Positions 33,082 to 41,604 of a DNA stretch of 64,000 nucleotides are shown one piece after another. A program made the translations under genes and the position numbers. Within the stretch, counting starts at the first letter, position 1. Each line of letters starts with the position of its first letter. Source of the stretch: Methylotenera sp965234545 (GTDB taxonomy: Bacteria > Pseudomonadota > Gammaproteobacteria > Burkholderiales > Methylophilaceae); assembly GCA_965234545.1 (NCBI GenBank), contig OZ248348.1, forward strand, positions 1,054,001 to 1,118,000. The letters run 5' to 3'. A model generated the notes under the pieces. That model saw only the letters and a program-made list of their open reading frames with translations. It ran no database searches and was not told where the DNA came from.

Positions 33082-33837
33082 ATGTCCGCCAGCTCTTCTT
33101 TAAAACCCAGCGCCACCAACCCAGCGATACATCCTGAGTTGACTGCTAGCCTTGTGGCCAGCGTCGAGTCTAAAGCGGCACAAGTGAGCCGCTTATTAAC
33201 CGAGGCTTGCGCCACGCTTAAGCGCATTAGCTTTGCTAATAGCTTCAGCGCAGAAGACATGGTGTTGACCGACATTATTTTGCGAAAAAAACTGCCCATC
33301 AGCCTATTCTCATTGGATACCGGCCGTTTGCCGGTTGAAACCTATGATTTGATGGCGCGTGTTGAAGCCCATTACCAAACTAAATTGACGCTTTATTTCC
33401 CACAACATGAATCGGTCGAACGCTACGTTCAAACGCACGGCATCAATGCCTTTTACGACAGCATCAACCTACGTAAAGATTGCTGCAGCATGCGCAAGGT
33501 GGAGCCACTGCAACGCGCATTGGCCGGCCAAGATGCCTGGGTAACCGGCATGCGTGCGGCGCAAGCCAGCACACGCAGCAGCCTGCCAGTTCGCGAGTTT
33601 GATGAGGGCAATAAACTGGAAAAATTCAACCCATTAAGCGACTGGACCGAGCAGGAAGTATGGGCCTACGTGCACATGCATGACGTGCCGTACAATCAAT
33701 TGCACGAGCAATTTTACCCCAGCATAGGTTGCGCTCCTTGCACGCGTGCCATTGCCATGGGCGAAGACATCCGTGCCGGTCGCTGGTGGTGGGAAGACCC
33801 CTTAAACAAAGAATGCGGATTGCACGTAAAAAAATAA
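33082..33837 (+). CDS. cysH: Adenylylsulfate (APS) reductase, iron-sulfur type
   Basis: A 251-residue thioredoxin-dependent reductase. The paired cysteines KDCCSM (about 133-134) and GCAPC (about 217-220) bind a 4Fe-4S cluster, and ECGLH near the end carries the catalytic cysteine. This cluster marks enzymes that use APS directly, unlike the cluster-free E. coli PAPS reductase. That agrees with the neighbouring CysN, which lacks an APS kinase domain. FSLDTGRLPVETYDL is the nucleotide-binding side. Confidence 0.94.
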   Translation: MSASSSLKPSATNPAIHPELTASLVASVESKAAQVSRLLTEACATLKRISFANSFSAEDMVLTDIILRKKLPISLFSLDTGRLPVETYDLMARVEAHYQTKLTLYFPQHESVERYVQTHGINAFYDSINLRKDCCSMRKVEPLQRALAGQDAWVTGMRAAQASTRSSLPVREFDEGNKLEKFNPLSDWTEQEVWAYVHMHDVPYNQLHEQFYPSIGCAPCTRAIAMGEDIRAGRWWWEDPLNKECGLHVKK

Positions 33838-33845
33838 TTTAACTT

Positions 33846-34787
33846 ATGACTACACACACATCAAAACAACAAGCTTTATCCCATTTAGATTGGCTGGAAT
33901 CAGAAGCCATCTACATTTTGCGCGAGGTAGCAGGCCAATGCAGCAACCCAGTCTTGCTATTTTCCGGTGGTAAAGATTCGCTTTGTATCTTGCGCTTGGC
34001 AGAAAAGGCTTTCAGACCAGGTCGCTTCCCTTTCCCATTGATGCACATCGATACCGGCCACAACTACAAAGAAGTTATCGATTTCCGTGATCAACGCGCG
34101 GCCGAATTGAGCGAGCGCTTAATCGTGCGTTCGGTCGAGGACTCCATGCAACGCGGCACGGTAGTGCTCAAATCAGCCGATGAATCGCGCAATAAACACC
34201 AATCCGTGACCTTATTGGAAGCCATAGAAGAATTTGGCTTTGATTGCTGCATAGGCGGCGCCAGACGCGACGAAGAAAAAGCCCGCGCCAAAGAACGCAT
34301 CATGAGTTTCCGCGATGAATTTGGCCAATGGGACCCAAAAAATCAACGCCCAGAATTATGGAATTTGTATAACGCCCGCAGCCATAAAGGTGAAAACATA
34401 CGCGCCTTCCCTATTTCCAACTGGACGGAAATGGACGTATGGCAATACATAGAACGCGAAAAACTGGCCTTGCCCAGCATCTATTTCGCCCATCAACGCG
34501 ACGTGGTCATGCGTGGTGGATCCATCGTGCCGGTCAACGTACCTTTGGTGAACGGCGACATCGCCAACCCAGCTAAAGCCGGTGAAGACATCATTAATAT
34601 GCAAGTGCGCTTTAGAACCGTGGGCGACATCAGTTGCACGGCACCGGTGTTATCCGACGCAGACAGCATAGAGAAAATCGTGCTGGAAACCGCCACTTCA
34701 ACCATCACCGAACGCGGCGCCACCCGTTTAGACGACCAAACCTCGGATGCTTCTATGGAACAACGTAAAAAGGAAGGCTACTTTTAA
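33846..34787 (+). CDS. cysD: Sulfate adenylyltransferase subunit 2
   Basis: CysD, the PP-loop ATP pyrophosphatase subunit of ATP sulfurylase, makes APS from sulfate and ATP with help from the GTPase CysN. The 313 residues contain the loop FSGGKDSLCIL (about 40-50), HIDTGHNYKEVI and the long C-terminal RGATRLDDQTSDASME-type tail. It follows cysH by eight bases and precedes cysN by about 83. Confidence 0.97.
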   Translation: MTTHTSKQQALSHLDWLESEAIYILREVAGQCSNPVLLFSGGKDSLCILRLAEKAFRPGRFPFPLMHIDTGHNYKEVIDFRDQRAAELSERLIVRSVEDSMQRGTVVLKSADESRNKHQSVTLLEAIEEFGFDCCIGGARRDEEKARAKERIMSFRDEFGQWDPKNQRPELWNLYNARSHKGENIRAFPISNWTEMDVWQYIEREKLALPSIYFAHQRDVVMRGGSIVPVNVPLVNGDIANPAKAGEDIINMQVRFRTVGDISCTAPVLSDADSIEKIVLETATSTITERGATRLDDQTSDASMEQRKKEGYF

Positions 34788-34870
34788 TTTCGCCTGTTTT
34801 ATGCCGGAGCGGCTGCCACAAAAGCAGCGTTAGCCCGTCCTACTGAACATTGATTTTAGACTACTACACT

Positions 34871-36154
34871 ATGACCACACACCACACACCACATAACGAC
34901 AGCCTACTGCGCTTCATGACCTGCGGCTCGGTAGACGACGGCAAAAGTACGCTAATCGGCCGCTTGCTATTCGACAGCAAAACCATCTTAGCCGACACCT
35001 TGACGCAAATGTCACGCACCTCGGAAAAGCGTGGCTTAAGCGCCGTGGATTTATCCTTGCTAACCGACGGCCTGCAAGCCGAACGGGAACAAGGCATCAC
35101 CATAGACGTGGCCTACCGGTATTTTTCAACCGGCACACGCAAATACATCATAGCCGATGCGCCTGGCCACGAACAATACACACGCAACATGGTGACCGCC
35201 GCCTCCACCGCTAATCTGGCCATCATATTGATAGACGCTCGCCGTGGCGTGCTAACGCAAACCCGTCGCCATAGTTACTTAGCGCATTTGGTCGGCATAC
35301 AGCACATTGTGGTGGCGGTGAATAAAATGGATTTGGTTAATTACGACCAAACCAGCTACGACAAAATTTGTGCAGACTACTTGGCTTTTGCCAAAGAGAT
35401 CGGTCTGGCCCAGGCTCGTGACATACGCTTCATTCCCATCTCGGCCTTGGCTGGCGACATGCTGGTAGACCGTTTGGATAACATGGACTGGTATCAAGGT
35501 GAAACCTTGTTGGAAATATTGGAAAAAGCGCCGGCTGCGCACACCGAAAACCAAGAAGCCTTCCGCTTTCCAGTGCAATTTGTTTGCCGGCCACACGCCA
35601 GTGCCGATGCCGAGTTGCATGACTACCGCGGCTTTATGGGCCGCATCGAATCCGGTGAGATTGCCGTGGGCGATGCCGTAACGGTACTACCCAATGGCTA
35701 CCAATCCAAGGTTAAAGCCATCCAATTGGGCGAGGCCAATTTAAATTCAGCCAAAACCGAGCAAAGCGTCACCCTGTTACTAGAGGACGAAATCGACACT
35801 TCACGCGGCGACATGATAGTTAAAACCAGCGAGGCAAAGGAACCGGTCAAGCAAATCGACGCCTTCGTTTGCTGGCTGTCAGAAACGCCACTATCAACGG
35901 CTCGCAGTTACATCATTCGCCACACCACACGCGAATCCAAGGCCAAGGTAGGCGCCATACAATACAAAGTAGACGTCAACACCTTGGAACAGCAAGCCAG
36001 CAGCGACCTTAAAATGAACGACATCGCGCGCATCAGCTTCAAATTGGCTCAAGCGCTAATGGTCGACAGTTACAGCGCTAACCGTGCTACCGGCGCTTTT
36101 ATTGTGATCGACGAAAGCACCAATAACACGGTAGGCGCAGGCATGATTGTTTAA
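34871..36154 (+). CDS. cysN: Sulfate adenylyltransferase subunit 1 (GTPase)
   Basis: CysN couples GTP hydrolysis to APS formation. From the ATG at 34871 it has 427 residues with SVDDGKST (G1, about 21-28), REQGITID (G2), DAPGHEQYT (G3) and NKMD (G4), then two beta-barrel domains. It ends without an APS kinase (CysC) domain, so PAPS is not made by this protein. A TTG at 34850 would add seven residues but has no ribosome site. Last gene of the cys set. Confidence 0.96.
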   Translation: MTTHHTPHNDSLLRFMTCGSVDDGKSTLIGRLLFDSKTILADTLTQMSRTSEKRGLSAVDLSLLTDGLQAEREQGITIDVAYRYFSTGTRKYIIADAPGHEQYTRNMVTAASTANLAIILIDARRGVLTQTRRHSYLAHLVGIQHIVVAVNKMDLVNYDQTSYDKICADYLAFAKEIGLAQARDIRFIPISALAGDMLVDRLDNMDWYQGETLLEILEKAPAAHTENQEAFRFPVQFVCRPHASADAELHDYRGFMGRIESGEIAVGDAVTVLPNGYQSKVKAIQLGEANLNSAKTEQSVTLLLEDEIDTSRGDMIVKTSEAKEPVKQIDAFVCWLSETPLSTARSYIIRHTTRESKAKVGAIQYKVDVNTLEQQASSDLKMNDIARISFKLAQALMVDSYSANRATGAFIVIDESTNNTVGAGMIV

Positions 36155-36255
36155 ATTTAACGGCTTCGCCTAGCGCAAGCATTTATTGATTTAATTAACA
36201 GGCGATTTCTATTAAAATACGTTTTATAGCAAATTTAGCCCTTAAGGAATAAAAC

Positions 36256-36579
36256 ATGACTTACGTCGTTACCGAAAATTGTATTCAATGCAAATTTACC
36301 GATTGCGTTGATGTTTGCCCGGTTGATTGCTTTGTGGAAGGCCCAAACTTCCTGGCCATCAACCCAGACGAGTGCATAGATTGCACGTTATGCGTAGCAG
36401 AATGCCCGGCTGAAGCCATCTTTGCCGAAGACGATGTGCCGGCTGATCAACAAGAGTTCATTGCACTGAACGCCCGTTTAGCGGCCCTTTGGCCAGTCAT
36501 CACTTCTCGCAAAGCCGCCCTGGAGGATGCCGATGCCATGAACGGCGTGCCGGGTAAGCGTGATTTACTAATCGAATAG
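36256..36579 (+). CDS. fdxA: 7Fe ferredoxin FdxA
   Basis: A 107-residue ferredoxin with one 3Fe-4S and one 4Fe-4S cluster, as shown by cysteines at 9, 12, 17, 21 and 25 and the CIDCTLCVAECP motif at about 40-50. The C-terminal extension from about residue 60 is typical of FdxA. It stands 100 bases after cysN, with AAGGA before its ATG, and ends in a good terminator. A role as donor to sulfite reductase is possible; FdxA is also a general carrier. Confidence 0.95.
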   Translation: MTYVVTENCIQCKFTDCVDVCPVDCFVEGPNFLAINPDECIDCTLCVAECPAEAIFAEDDVPADQQEFIALNARLAALWPVITSRKAALEDADAMNGVPGKRDLLIE

Positions 36580-36597
36580 TGCAATAGGATTGAAGAC

Positions 36598-36620
36598 AAA
36601 GGGGGCTTAGGCCTCCTTTT
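36598..36620 (+). terminator. Rho-independent terminator after fdxA
   Basis: AAAGGGGGC and GCCTCCTTT pair over nine positions (one G-T) around a TTAG loop, with four T at the end. Confidence 0.75.
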
Positions 36621-36647
36621 GCATTTGACCCGTCCCAACCACTACTC

Positions 36648-37166
36648 ATGACCACCCCGCTGCCTTTTCTGCAACATTACCCCATCCAATTGCAGGAAAA
36701 AATTCGTCAATTGCAGGCACAAGACAAGCTGGCCGATTACCTAAACGAGCGCTACCCGAGTGCGCACAGCGTGCAAACCGACAAAGCCCTCTACCAATAC
36801 AGCAATGACATCAGGCAAACCTTTCTTCGCAATGCCCCAGCCTTAGACAAGGTCCATTACGACAGCAAACTGACGGTGGCTCACCACGCGCTAGGACTGA
36901 ATACCAGCATAGCCAGAGTGCAAGGCAGCAAGCTCAAAACCAAGAAGGAAATTCGCATAGCCAGCTTTTTTAAAAGCAGCCCAGCGGATTTCTTGCGCAT
37001 GATCGTTGTGCACGAATTGGCGCATTTAAAAGAACGCAACCACGACAAAGCCTTCTACCAACTTTGTTTGCACATGGAGCCCAGTTACCACCAACTGGAG
37101 TTTGATTGCCGGGTCTATATGCTGTGGAAAAGCAGCAGCAAACTAATCGATAAGGACGGGGCTTAA
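36648..37166 (+). CDS. YgjP-like metallopeptidase-domain protein
   Basis: A 172-residue protein of the YgjP/DUF45 family with the zinc motif VHELAHLKERNHD (HExxH with a third histidine after NH). FDCRVYMLWKSSS lies near the end. Relatives are seen as SprT-like or WLM-like proteases, but substrates are mostly unknown. It has no signal peptide and should be cytoplasmic. It stands alone between the fdxA terminator and the SRP RNA gene. Confidence 0.82.
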   Translation: MTTPLPFLQHYPIQLQEKIRQLQAQDKLADYLNERYPSAHSVQTDKALYQYSNDIRQTFLRNAPALDKVHYDSKLTVAHHALGLNTSIARVQGSKLKTKKEIRIASFFKSSPADFLRMIVVHELAHLKERNHDKAFYQLCLHMEPSYHQLEFDCRVYMLWKSSSKLIDKDGA

Positions 37167-37222
37167 AATATTCTATATTTGCACTGCAGACTAGTCCTTA
37201 AAGTATTGTAAAATGCCAACTT

Positions 37223-37316
37223 GGCGGGCCTCCCCGCATTGTGAAGTAGCCAATCTGGTCAGGTGCGGAAGCAAGCAGCCACAACTATTGAGCAAGTGCC
37301 GGGGGCAAGGCTCGCC
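37223..37316 (+). ncRNA. ffs: Signal recognition particle RNA (4.5S, small type)
   Basis: The RNA part of the SRP, which binds Ffh for membrane protein targeting. The conserved core is GGTCAGGTGCGGAAGCAAGC with a GGAA tetraloop near 37257-37276. The terminal stem pairs GGCGGGCCT with AGGCTCGCC. Length is about 94 bases. TAAAAT at 37209-37214 is a fitting -10 box. A GGCAAGC/GCTTGCC hairpin (37329-37345) follows without a T-run. Location before dnaX is common in proteobacteria. Confidence 0.94.
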
Positions 37317-37421
37317 TCTCCTTATTGTGGCAAGCAAGGCTTGCCTAGTAGTTAGATTAAGGTGCTAGCGCGGGTAAACAATTCGATTAAATTAGCCAAT
37401 GAAAGCAGACGCATTAATCTC

Positions 37422-39227
37422 ATGAGCTACCAAGTACTGGCCCGTAAATGGCGCCCTAAATCATTCGAAACCCTGGTTGGACAAGACCATGTGGTGCGAG
37501 CTTTAAGCAACGCCTTGGACCAACAACGTCTGCATCATGCCTACCTGTTTACCGGCACCCGCGGCGTAGGTAAAACCACCTTAGCCCGTATCTTAGCCAA
37601 ATCACTGAACTGCGAAACCGGCATCAGCGCTAAGCCATGCGGCGTATGCAGTGCCTGCACGGAAATTGACCGCGGACGCTTTGTTGATTTAATCGAGGTG
37701 GATGCCGCCAGCAACACGCAAGTCGACGCCATGCGCGATCTGTTGGACAATGCCCAATACGCACCCAGTGCCGGGCGCTTTAAAGTCTACATCATCGATG
37801 AAGTGCACATGCTGTCGAAAAGCGCCTTCAATGCCATGCTGAAGACGCTAGAAGAACCACCAGCACACGTTAAATTCATCCTAGCCACCACCGACCCACA
37901 AAAAGTACCGGTCACGGTCTTGTCGCGTTGCCTGCAATTCAATCTAAGGCAAATGGCCGGCACCTCAATTATTGATCACCTGCAAAACATATTGACCCAA
38001 GAGGCCATTCCTTATCAGGCCAGCGCCTTGCACTTAATTGCCCGGGCAGCCGATGGCAGCATGCGTGACGCCTTATCTTTAACCGACCAAGCGATTGCTT
38101 ACGGCGGCCAAAGTGTCAATGAAGCCGAAGTGCGCGATATGCTGGGTGCGATTGATCAAAGCTATTTATACCAACTGATTAACGCTTTATTGGCAGAAGA
38201 CGGCCCGGCCTTAATAGCCCAAGCACAAGCCATGGAACAACGCAGCCTATCGTTTGAAAGCGCTTTAAACGATTTAGCGCAATTGCTGCACCAAATAGCC
38301 GTGGCACAAACGGTGCCAGACAGCGTCGCCCACGACTTACCCGAACGTGCTGTCTTGCTGGATTTTGCGCAAAGAATACCAGCGACCACCTTGCAGTTGT
38401 ATTACCAAATTGCCCTACTGGGCAGACGTGACATAGGCTTAGCGCCCGACGAATTGGCTGGCTTTAGCATGAGCTTGCTGCGCATGCTGGCGTTCAGCCC
38501 TAAAGACCAAGCACTTAGCAACGCCAGCCCACCGGCGCTTAAGCTGCAAACGACCAGTCCTGCACCGGTCACGGCCTCAGTTGCAGCCTTAGCATCCGAT
38601 ACGGCGACGGCAGCAAGCATTGCGGCAAATGAGGCCAGCAAGCCCCAAGCGCCTCATGAGAAAAGTATGCAAGCGGCTCTCGAGGAAAGTCCGCAAGCAC
38701 CCCATGAGGAAACTGTGCCAGCGCCTAGCAGGGACGAAAAGCCTTTTGAAGAGACCTTGCCCAGCGAGCCCATTTCTATGGCGGAGGCCGCCAATTTAGA
38801 TGCCGAATACAGCCATAATGAGCCCATGCCTAGCGACGCTGGCTTAAGCCGGCAATTTAATGGCGATTGGCGCAACTTGGTGGACAACCTAAAACTGGGG
38901 TTAGCACGGGCTTTATCGCAGCACTGCGAGCTCATCAGCTATGATGAAAATAGCATCAGCTTAAGCGTACCGGAAATGCAAAAACACTTATTGGTGCCTA
39001 ATTACCAAGAAAAACTCAGCACGGCGATTAACCAGTATTTTGATAAGAAAATCAAACTGCACTTTAGTGTAGGTGGCACTGGCAACACGCCCGCCCAGCA
39101 AATTAGTCAAGAAAAAGCCCAGGCACAAAGCACGGCTGAAACCGCCATAGAGCAAGACGGTTTTGTGCAAGCCTTGATTAATGATTTTGGCGCACAAATT
39201 ATCCCCAACAGCATAAAACCAATTTAA
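37422..39227 (+). CDS. dnaX: DNA polymerase III subunit tau/gamma
   Basis: DnaX is the clamp-loader ATPase. From the ATG at 37422 (MSYQVLARKWRP, the family start) it has 601 residues. Walker A GTRGVGKT is at 45-52, zinc cysteines at 64, 73, 76 and 79, and the DEVH box near 128. A linker rich in Ala, Pro and Glu from about 370 to 480 has a repeated QAPHE unit; the C-terminal tau domain follows. I see no A-AAA-AAG slippery site, so a short gamma form by frameshifting is not evident. An upstream ATG-like start at 37362 is less likely. Confidence 0.96.
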   Translation: MSYQVLARKWRPKSFETLVGQDHVVRALSNALDQQRLHHAYLFTGTRGVGKTTLARILAKSLNCETGISAKPCGVCSACTEIDRGRFVDLIEVDAASNTQVDAMRDLLDNAQYAPSAGRFKVYIIDEVHMLSKSAFNAMLKTLEEPPAHVKFILATTDPQKVPVTVLSRCLQFNLRQMAGTSIIDHLQNILTQEAIPYQASALHLIARAADGSMRDALSLTDQAIAYGGQSVNEAEVRDMLGAIDQSYLYQLINALLAEDGPALIAQAQAMEQRSLSFESALNDLAQLLHQIAVAQTVPDSVAHDLPERAVLLDFAQRIPATTLQLYYQIALLGRRDIGLAPDELAGFSMSLLRMLAFSPKDQALSNASPPALKLQTTSPAPVTASVAALASDTATAASIAANEASKPQAPHEKSMQAALEESPQAPHEETVPAPSRDEKPFEETLPSEPISMAEAANLDAEYSHNEPMPSDAGLSRQFNGDWRNLVDNLKLGLARALSQHCELISYDENSISLSVPEMQKHLLVPNYQEKLSTAINQYFDKKIKLHFSVGGTGNTPAQQISQEKAQAQSTAETAIEQDGFVQALINDFGAQIIPNSIKPI

Positions 39228-39255
39228 TTAAACCATTAATTTCAGGAGCAGCACT

Positions 39256-39564
39256 ATGATGAAAGGCGGCATGGCCAATATGATGAAACAGGCCCAGCAA
39301 ATGCAAGCAAACATGCAAAAAGCCCAAGCGGAATTGGCCAATATAGACGTGGAAGGTATCGCCAGCAACGGCTTGGTCAAAGTCACCATGGCTTGCAACA
39401 ACGTGGTTAAACGCGTCGCCATAGACGACAGCGTGATGGACGACAAGGAAACCTTGGAAGACTTGTTAGTCATCGCATTAAAAGATGCCACCGCCAAAGC
39501 CGAGGCCACCTCCTCCGCGCGCATGGCTAACTACATGCCCGCCGGCATGAAACTGCCTTTCTAA
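39256..39564 (+). CDS. ybaB: YbaB/EbfC nucleoid-associated protein
   Basis: A 102-residue DNA-binding protein of the YbaB/EbfC family, a helical dimer with tweezer shape. MMKGGMANMMKQAQQMQANM and KVTMACNNVVKRVAIDDSVM are the family marks. CAGGAGC precedes the ATG. It stands between dnaX and recR, the standard operon. Confidence 0.96.
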   Translation: MMKGGMANMMKQAQQMQANMQKAQAELANIDVEGIASNGLVKVTMACNNVVKRVAIDDSVMDDKETLEDLLVIALKDATAKAEATSSARMANYMPAGMKLPF

Positions 39565-39585
39565 GATTAAGCCTTACAGCGCTTA

Positions 39586-40185
39586 ATGAAAAATCCCCCG
39601 GCCTTAGAACAATTAATCGATAGCCTGCGTTGCCTACCCGGTGTCGGGCCTAAGTCCGCGCAGCGCATGGCTTACTACTTATTGCAACGCGATAGAAAAG
39701 GTGCCAGCGGCTTAGCAACGGCTTTGGATCAAGCCTTGCAGGTGGTAGACCATTGCCAACTCTGCAATACCTTTAGCGAGCAAGCCGTTTGCCCACTGTG
39801 TGCTTCCGAGCAACGGGAGCCCCATTTACTCTGCGTGGTGGAGATGCCAACTGACTTGCTCATGTTGGAAAACACCCGCGCTTACAGTGGCATGTATTTT
39901 GTTTTGATGGGCCGCTTGTCGCCGCTAGACGGCGTGGGGCCAAAAGAAATCCATTTAGACAAATTGCTAAAACGGGCACAAGACGGCTTGGTGCAAGAAG
40001 TGATATTGGCCACCAACTACACGGTAGAGGGCGACGCCACCGCGCATTACATCAGTGAACTGCTCAAAGCGCGCGGCATTAAAACCAGCCGCATCGCGCG
40101 CGGCATGCCCATGGGCGGGGAAATTGAATACGTGGACAGCGGCACCCTCGCCCAAGCCATGATGGAAAGGCGCAGCATCGCTTAG
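39586..40185 (+). CDS. recR: Recombination protein RecR
   Basis: RecR works with RecO and RecF to load RecA at gaps. The 199 residues hold a helix-hairpin-helix (SLRCLPGVGPKSAQRMAYYLL), a four-cysteine zinc finger (CQLCNTF...CPLC, about 57-72), and a Toprim domain with CVVEMPTDLLMLE. Third gene of the dnaX-ybaB-recR unit. Confidence 0.97.
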   Translation: MKNPPALEQLIDSLRCLPGVGPKSAQRMAYYLLQRDRKGASGLATALDQALQVVDHCQLCNTFSEQAVCPLCASEQREPHLLCVVEMPTDLLMLENTRAYSGMYFVLMGRLSPLDGVGPKEIHLDKLLKRAQDGLVQEVILATNYTVEGDATAHYISELLKARGIKTSRIARGMPMGGEIEYVDSGTLAQAMMERRSIA

Positions 40186-40192
40186 CTTGAGG

Positions 40193-40864
40193 TCAGTCGC
40201 AACAGCTTAGATTTTCTAGCAAGGCGGCCGGGGTTTCAATTAATGCATCGGCACCCCATTCACGCGGCCTGTCGGTCTCGGCCAAATAGCCAAACAAGGC
40301 CACCACCGTTTTCATGCCCGCCGCCCTGCCCGCTTGCACATCGCGTTCTGCATCCCCCACATATATGCATTGTGCCGCTTGGCATTGCATGTGCGCGCAT
40401 GCCATGAGCAAGGTGTCTGGCGCGGGCTTAGGTTGCGGGGCATCGTCCCCACAAAGCAAACAGGCAGCCCGTTCGAACAAGTTGCTGTCACCCAACTTCA
40501 CTGCCTTGGTTAAATTCACCGAGAATCGCCTAGGCTTATTGGTCACGATGCCCCATTTAATGCCCTTGCTGTCTAAGGCGGCCAATAAGGCAGCCATGCC
40601 CGGTAAAAATAGCGGATGCTGGGTATACACCGATTCATACAAATCCAGGTATTCCAAACGCATGGCTTCAAATTGGCTGTCGTCCGGATGGATAGCAAAA
40701 CCCAATTCCAATAAACCACGTGTGCCGTGCGAGGCCACCGGCCATATCTGCTCGTGTGGCAAGGGCGGCTTCCCATGCCGTGTTAACTGCATATTGAGCG
40801 CCAAGCCTAAATCGTGCGCGGTATCGACCAAGGTGCCGTCTAAATCAAATAAAACCACACTCAT
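40193..40864 (-). CDS. HAD phosphatase, phosphoglycolate phosphatase or MupP type
   Basis: A 223-residue haloacid-dehalogenase phosphatase with the aspartate motif LFDLDGTLVDT (about 5-15), the TNKP motif near 105, and GDAERDVQAGRAAG (about 168-181). Annotated relatives are called Gph. In Pseudomonas the gene directly after ubiG is MupP, an N-acetylmuramic acid 6-phosphate phosphatase of cell wall recycling; the gene order here (amidohydrolase, ubiG, HAD) is the same. I cannot decide from sequence alone. It overlaps ubiG by four bases. Confidence 0.85.
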   Translation of the reverse strand: MSVVLFDLDGTLVDTAHDLGLALNMQLTRHGKPPLPHEQIWPVASHGTRGLLELGFAIHPDDSQFEAMRLEYLDLYESVYTQHPLFLPGMAALLAALDSKGIKWGIVTNKPRRFSVNLTKAVKLGDSNLFERAACLLCGDDAPQPKPAPDTLLMACAHMQCQAAQCIYVGDAERDVQAGRAAGMKTVVALFGYLAETDRPREWGADALIETPAALLENLSCCD

Positions 40865-41604
40865 GCAGGCAACACCGTATGCATCAAGTAATTGACCGCC
40901 ACATCGTCACTCAAGCGGTAGGTTTGTTTGAATGGGTGATAGCTCATGCCACGCAAGCTCATGACATCCAGGTTGGCATGACGCGCCCAGCTTGATAACT
41001 CAGACGGCTTAATGAATTTGGCGTAATCGTGGGTGCCTTTGGCCAACAAATTAAGCACATACTCCGCGCCAACCACGGCCAACAAGTAAGCTTTTGGATT
41101 GCGGTTGATGGTGGAAAAAAACACCGAGCCATTGGGTTTGACCAATTTAGCGCAAGCCGCTACGATAGCCGCCGGGTCTGGCACATGCTCTAACATTTCC
41201 ATGCAAGTCACCACATCAAAACTGGCCGGCTCCAGCGCGGCCAATTGCTCGGCTGAGATGCAGCGATAATCCACATCCGCGCCGCTTTCTAACTGATGCA
41301 ATTTAGCCACGTTCAGCGCTTTTTCACCCAGATCAATGCCGGTGACTTTCGCCCCTTTAAAATGCATGGATTCGGATAAGATGCCGCCGCCGCAACCGAC
41401 ATCCAGCACCCGCTTGCCTTTCAAGTCCACCAAATCGTTTATCCAATTTAAACGCAGCGGATTGATTTCGTGCAAAGGCTTAAATTCGCTGTTTATATCC
41501 CACCATTTGTGCGCGAGTTCAGCAAACTTCTGCAACTCGGCCTGATCGGCATTCAAGCTTACTTGGTCGGCGATTTTTTGACTTGCTGTATCTTTACTTG
41601 CCAT
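40861..41604 (-). CDS. ubiG: Ubiquinone biosynthesis O-methyltransferase
   Basis: UbiG does both O-methylations in ubiquinone synthesis. The 247 residues show AHKWWDINSEFKPLHEINPLRL, the SAM motif VLDVGCGGGILSE (about 65-77), and the later HDYAKFIKPSEL segment, all typical. The ATG at 41604 lies 46 bases inside the upstream amidohydrolase gene with AAAGGA 12 bases away; a TTG at 41556 is an alternative. It overlaps the HAD phosphatase start (ATGA). Confidence 0.96.
   Translation of the reverse strand: MASKDTASQKIADQVSLNADQAELQKFAELAHKWWDINSEFKPLHEINPLRLNWINDLVDLKGKRVLDVGCGGGILSESMHFKGAKVTGIDLGEKALNVAKLHQLESGADVDYRCISAEQLAALEPASFDVVTCMEMLEHVPDPAAIVAACAKLVKPNGSVFFSTINRNPKAYLLAVVGAEYVLNLLAKGTHDYAKFIKPSELSSWARHANLDVMSLRGMSYHPFKQTYRLSDDVAVNYLMHTVLPA

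Noticed and set aside
37422..39227. Programmed frameshift in dnaX making a gamma form
   Set aside because: No A-AAA-AAG site was found; the longest candidate (five A then G near 39113) lies too close to the end.
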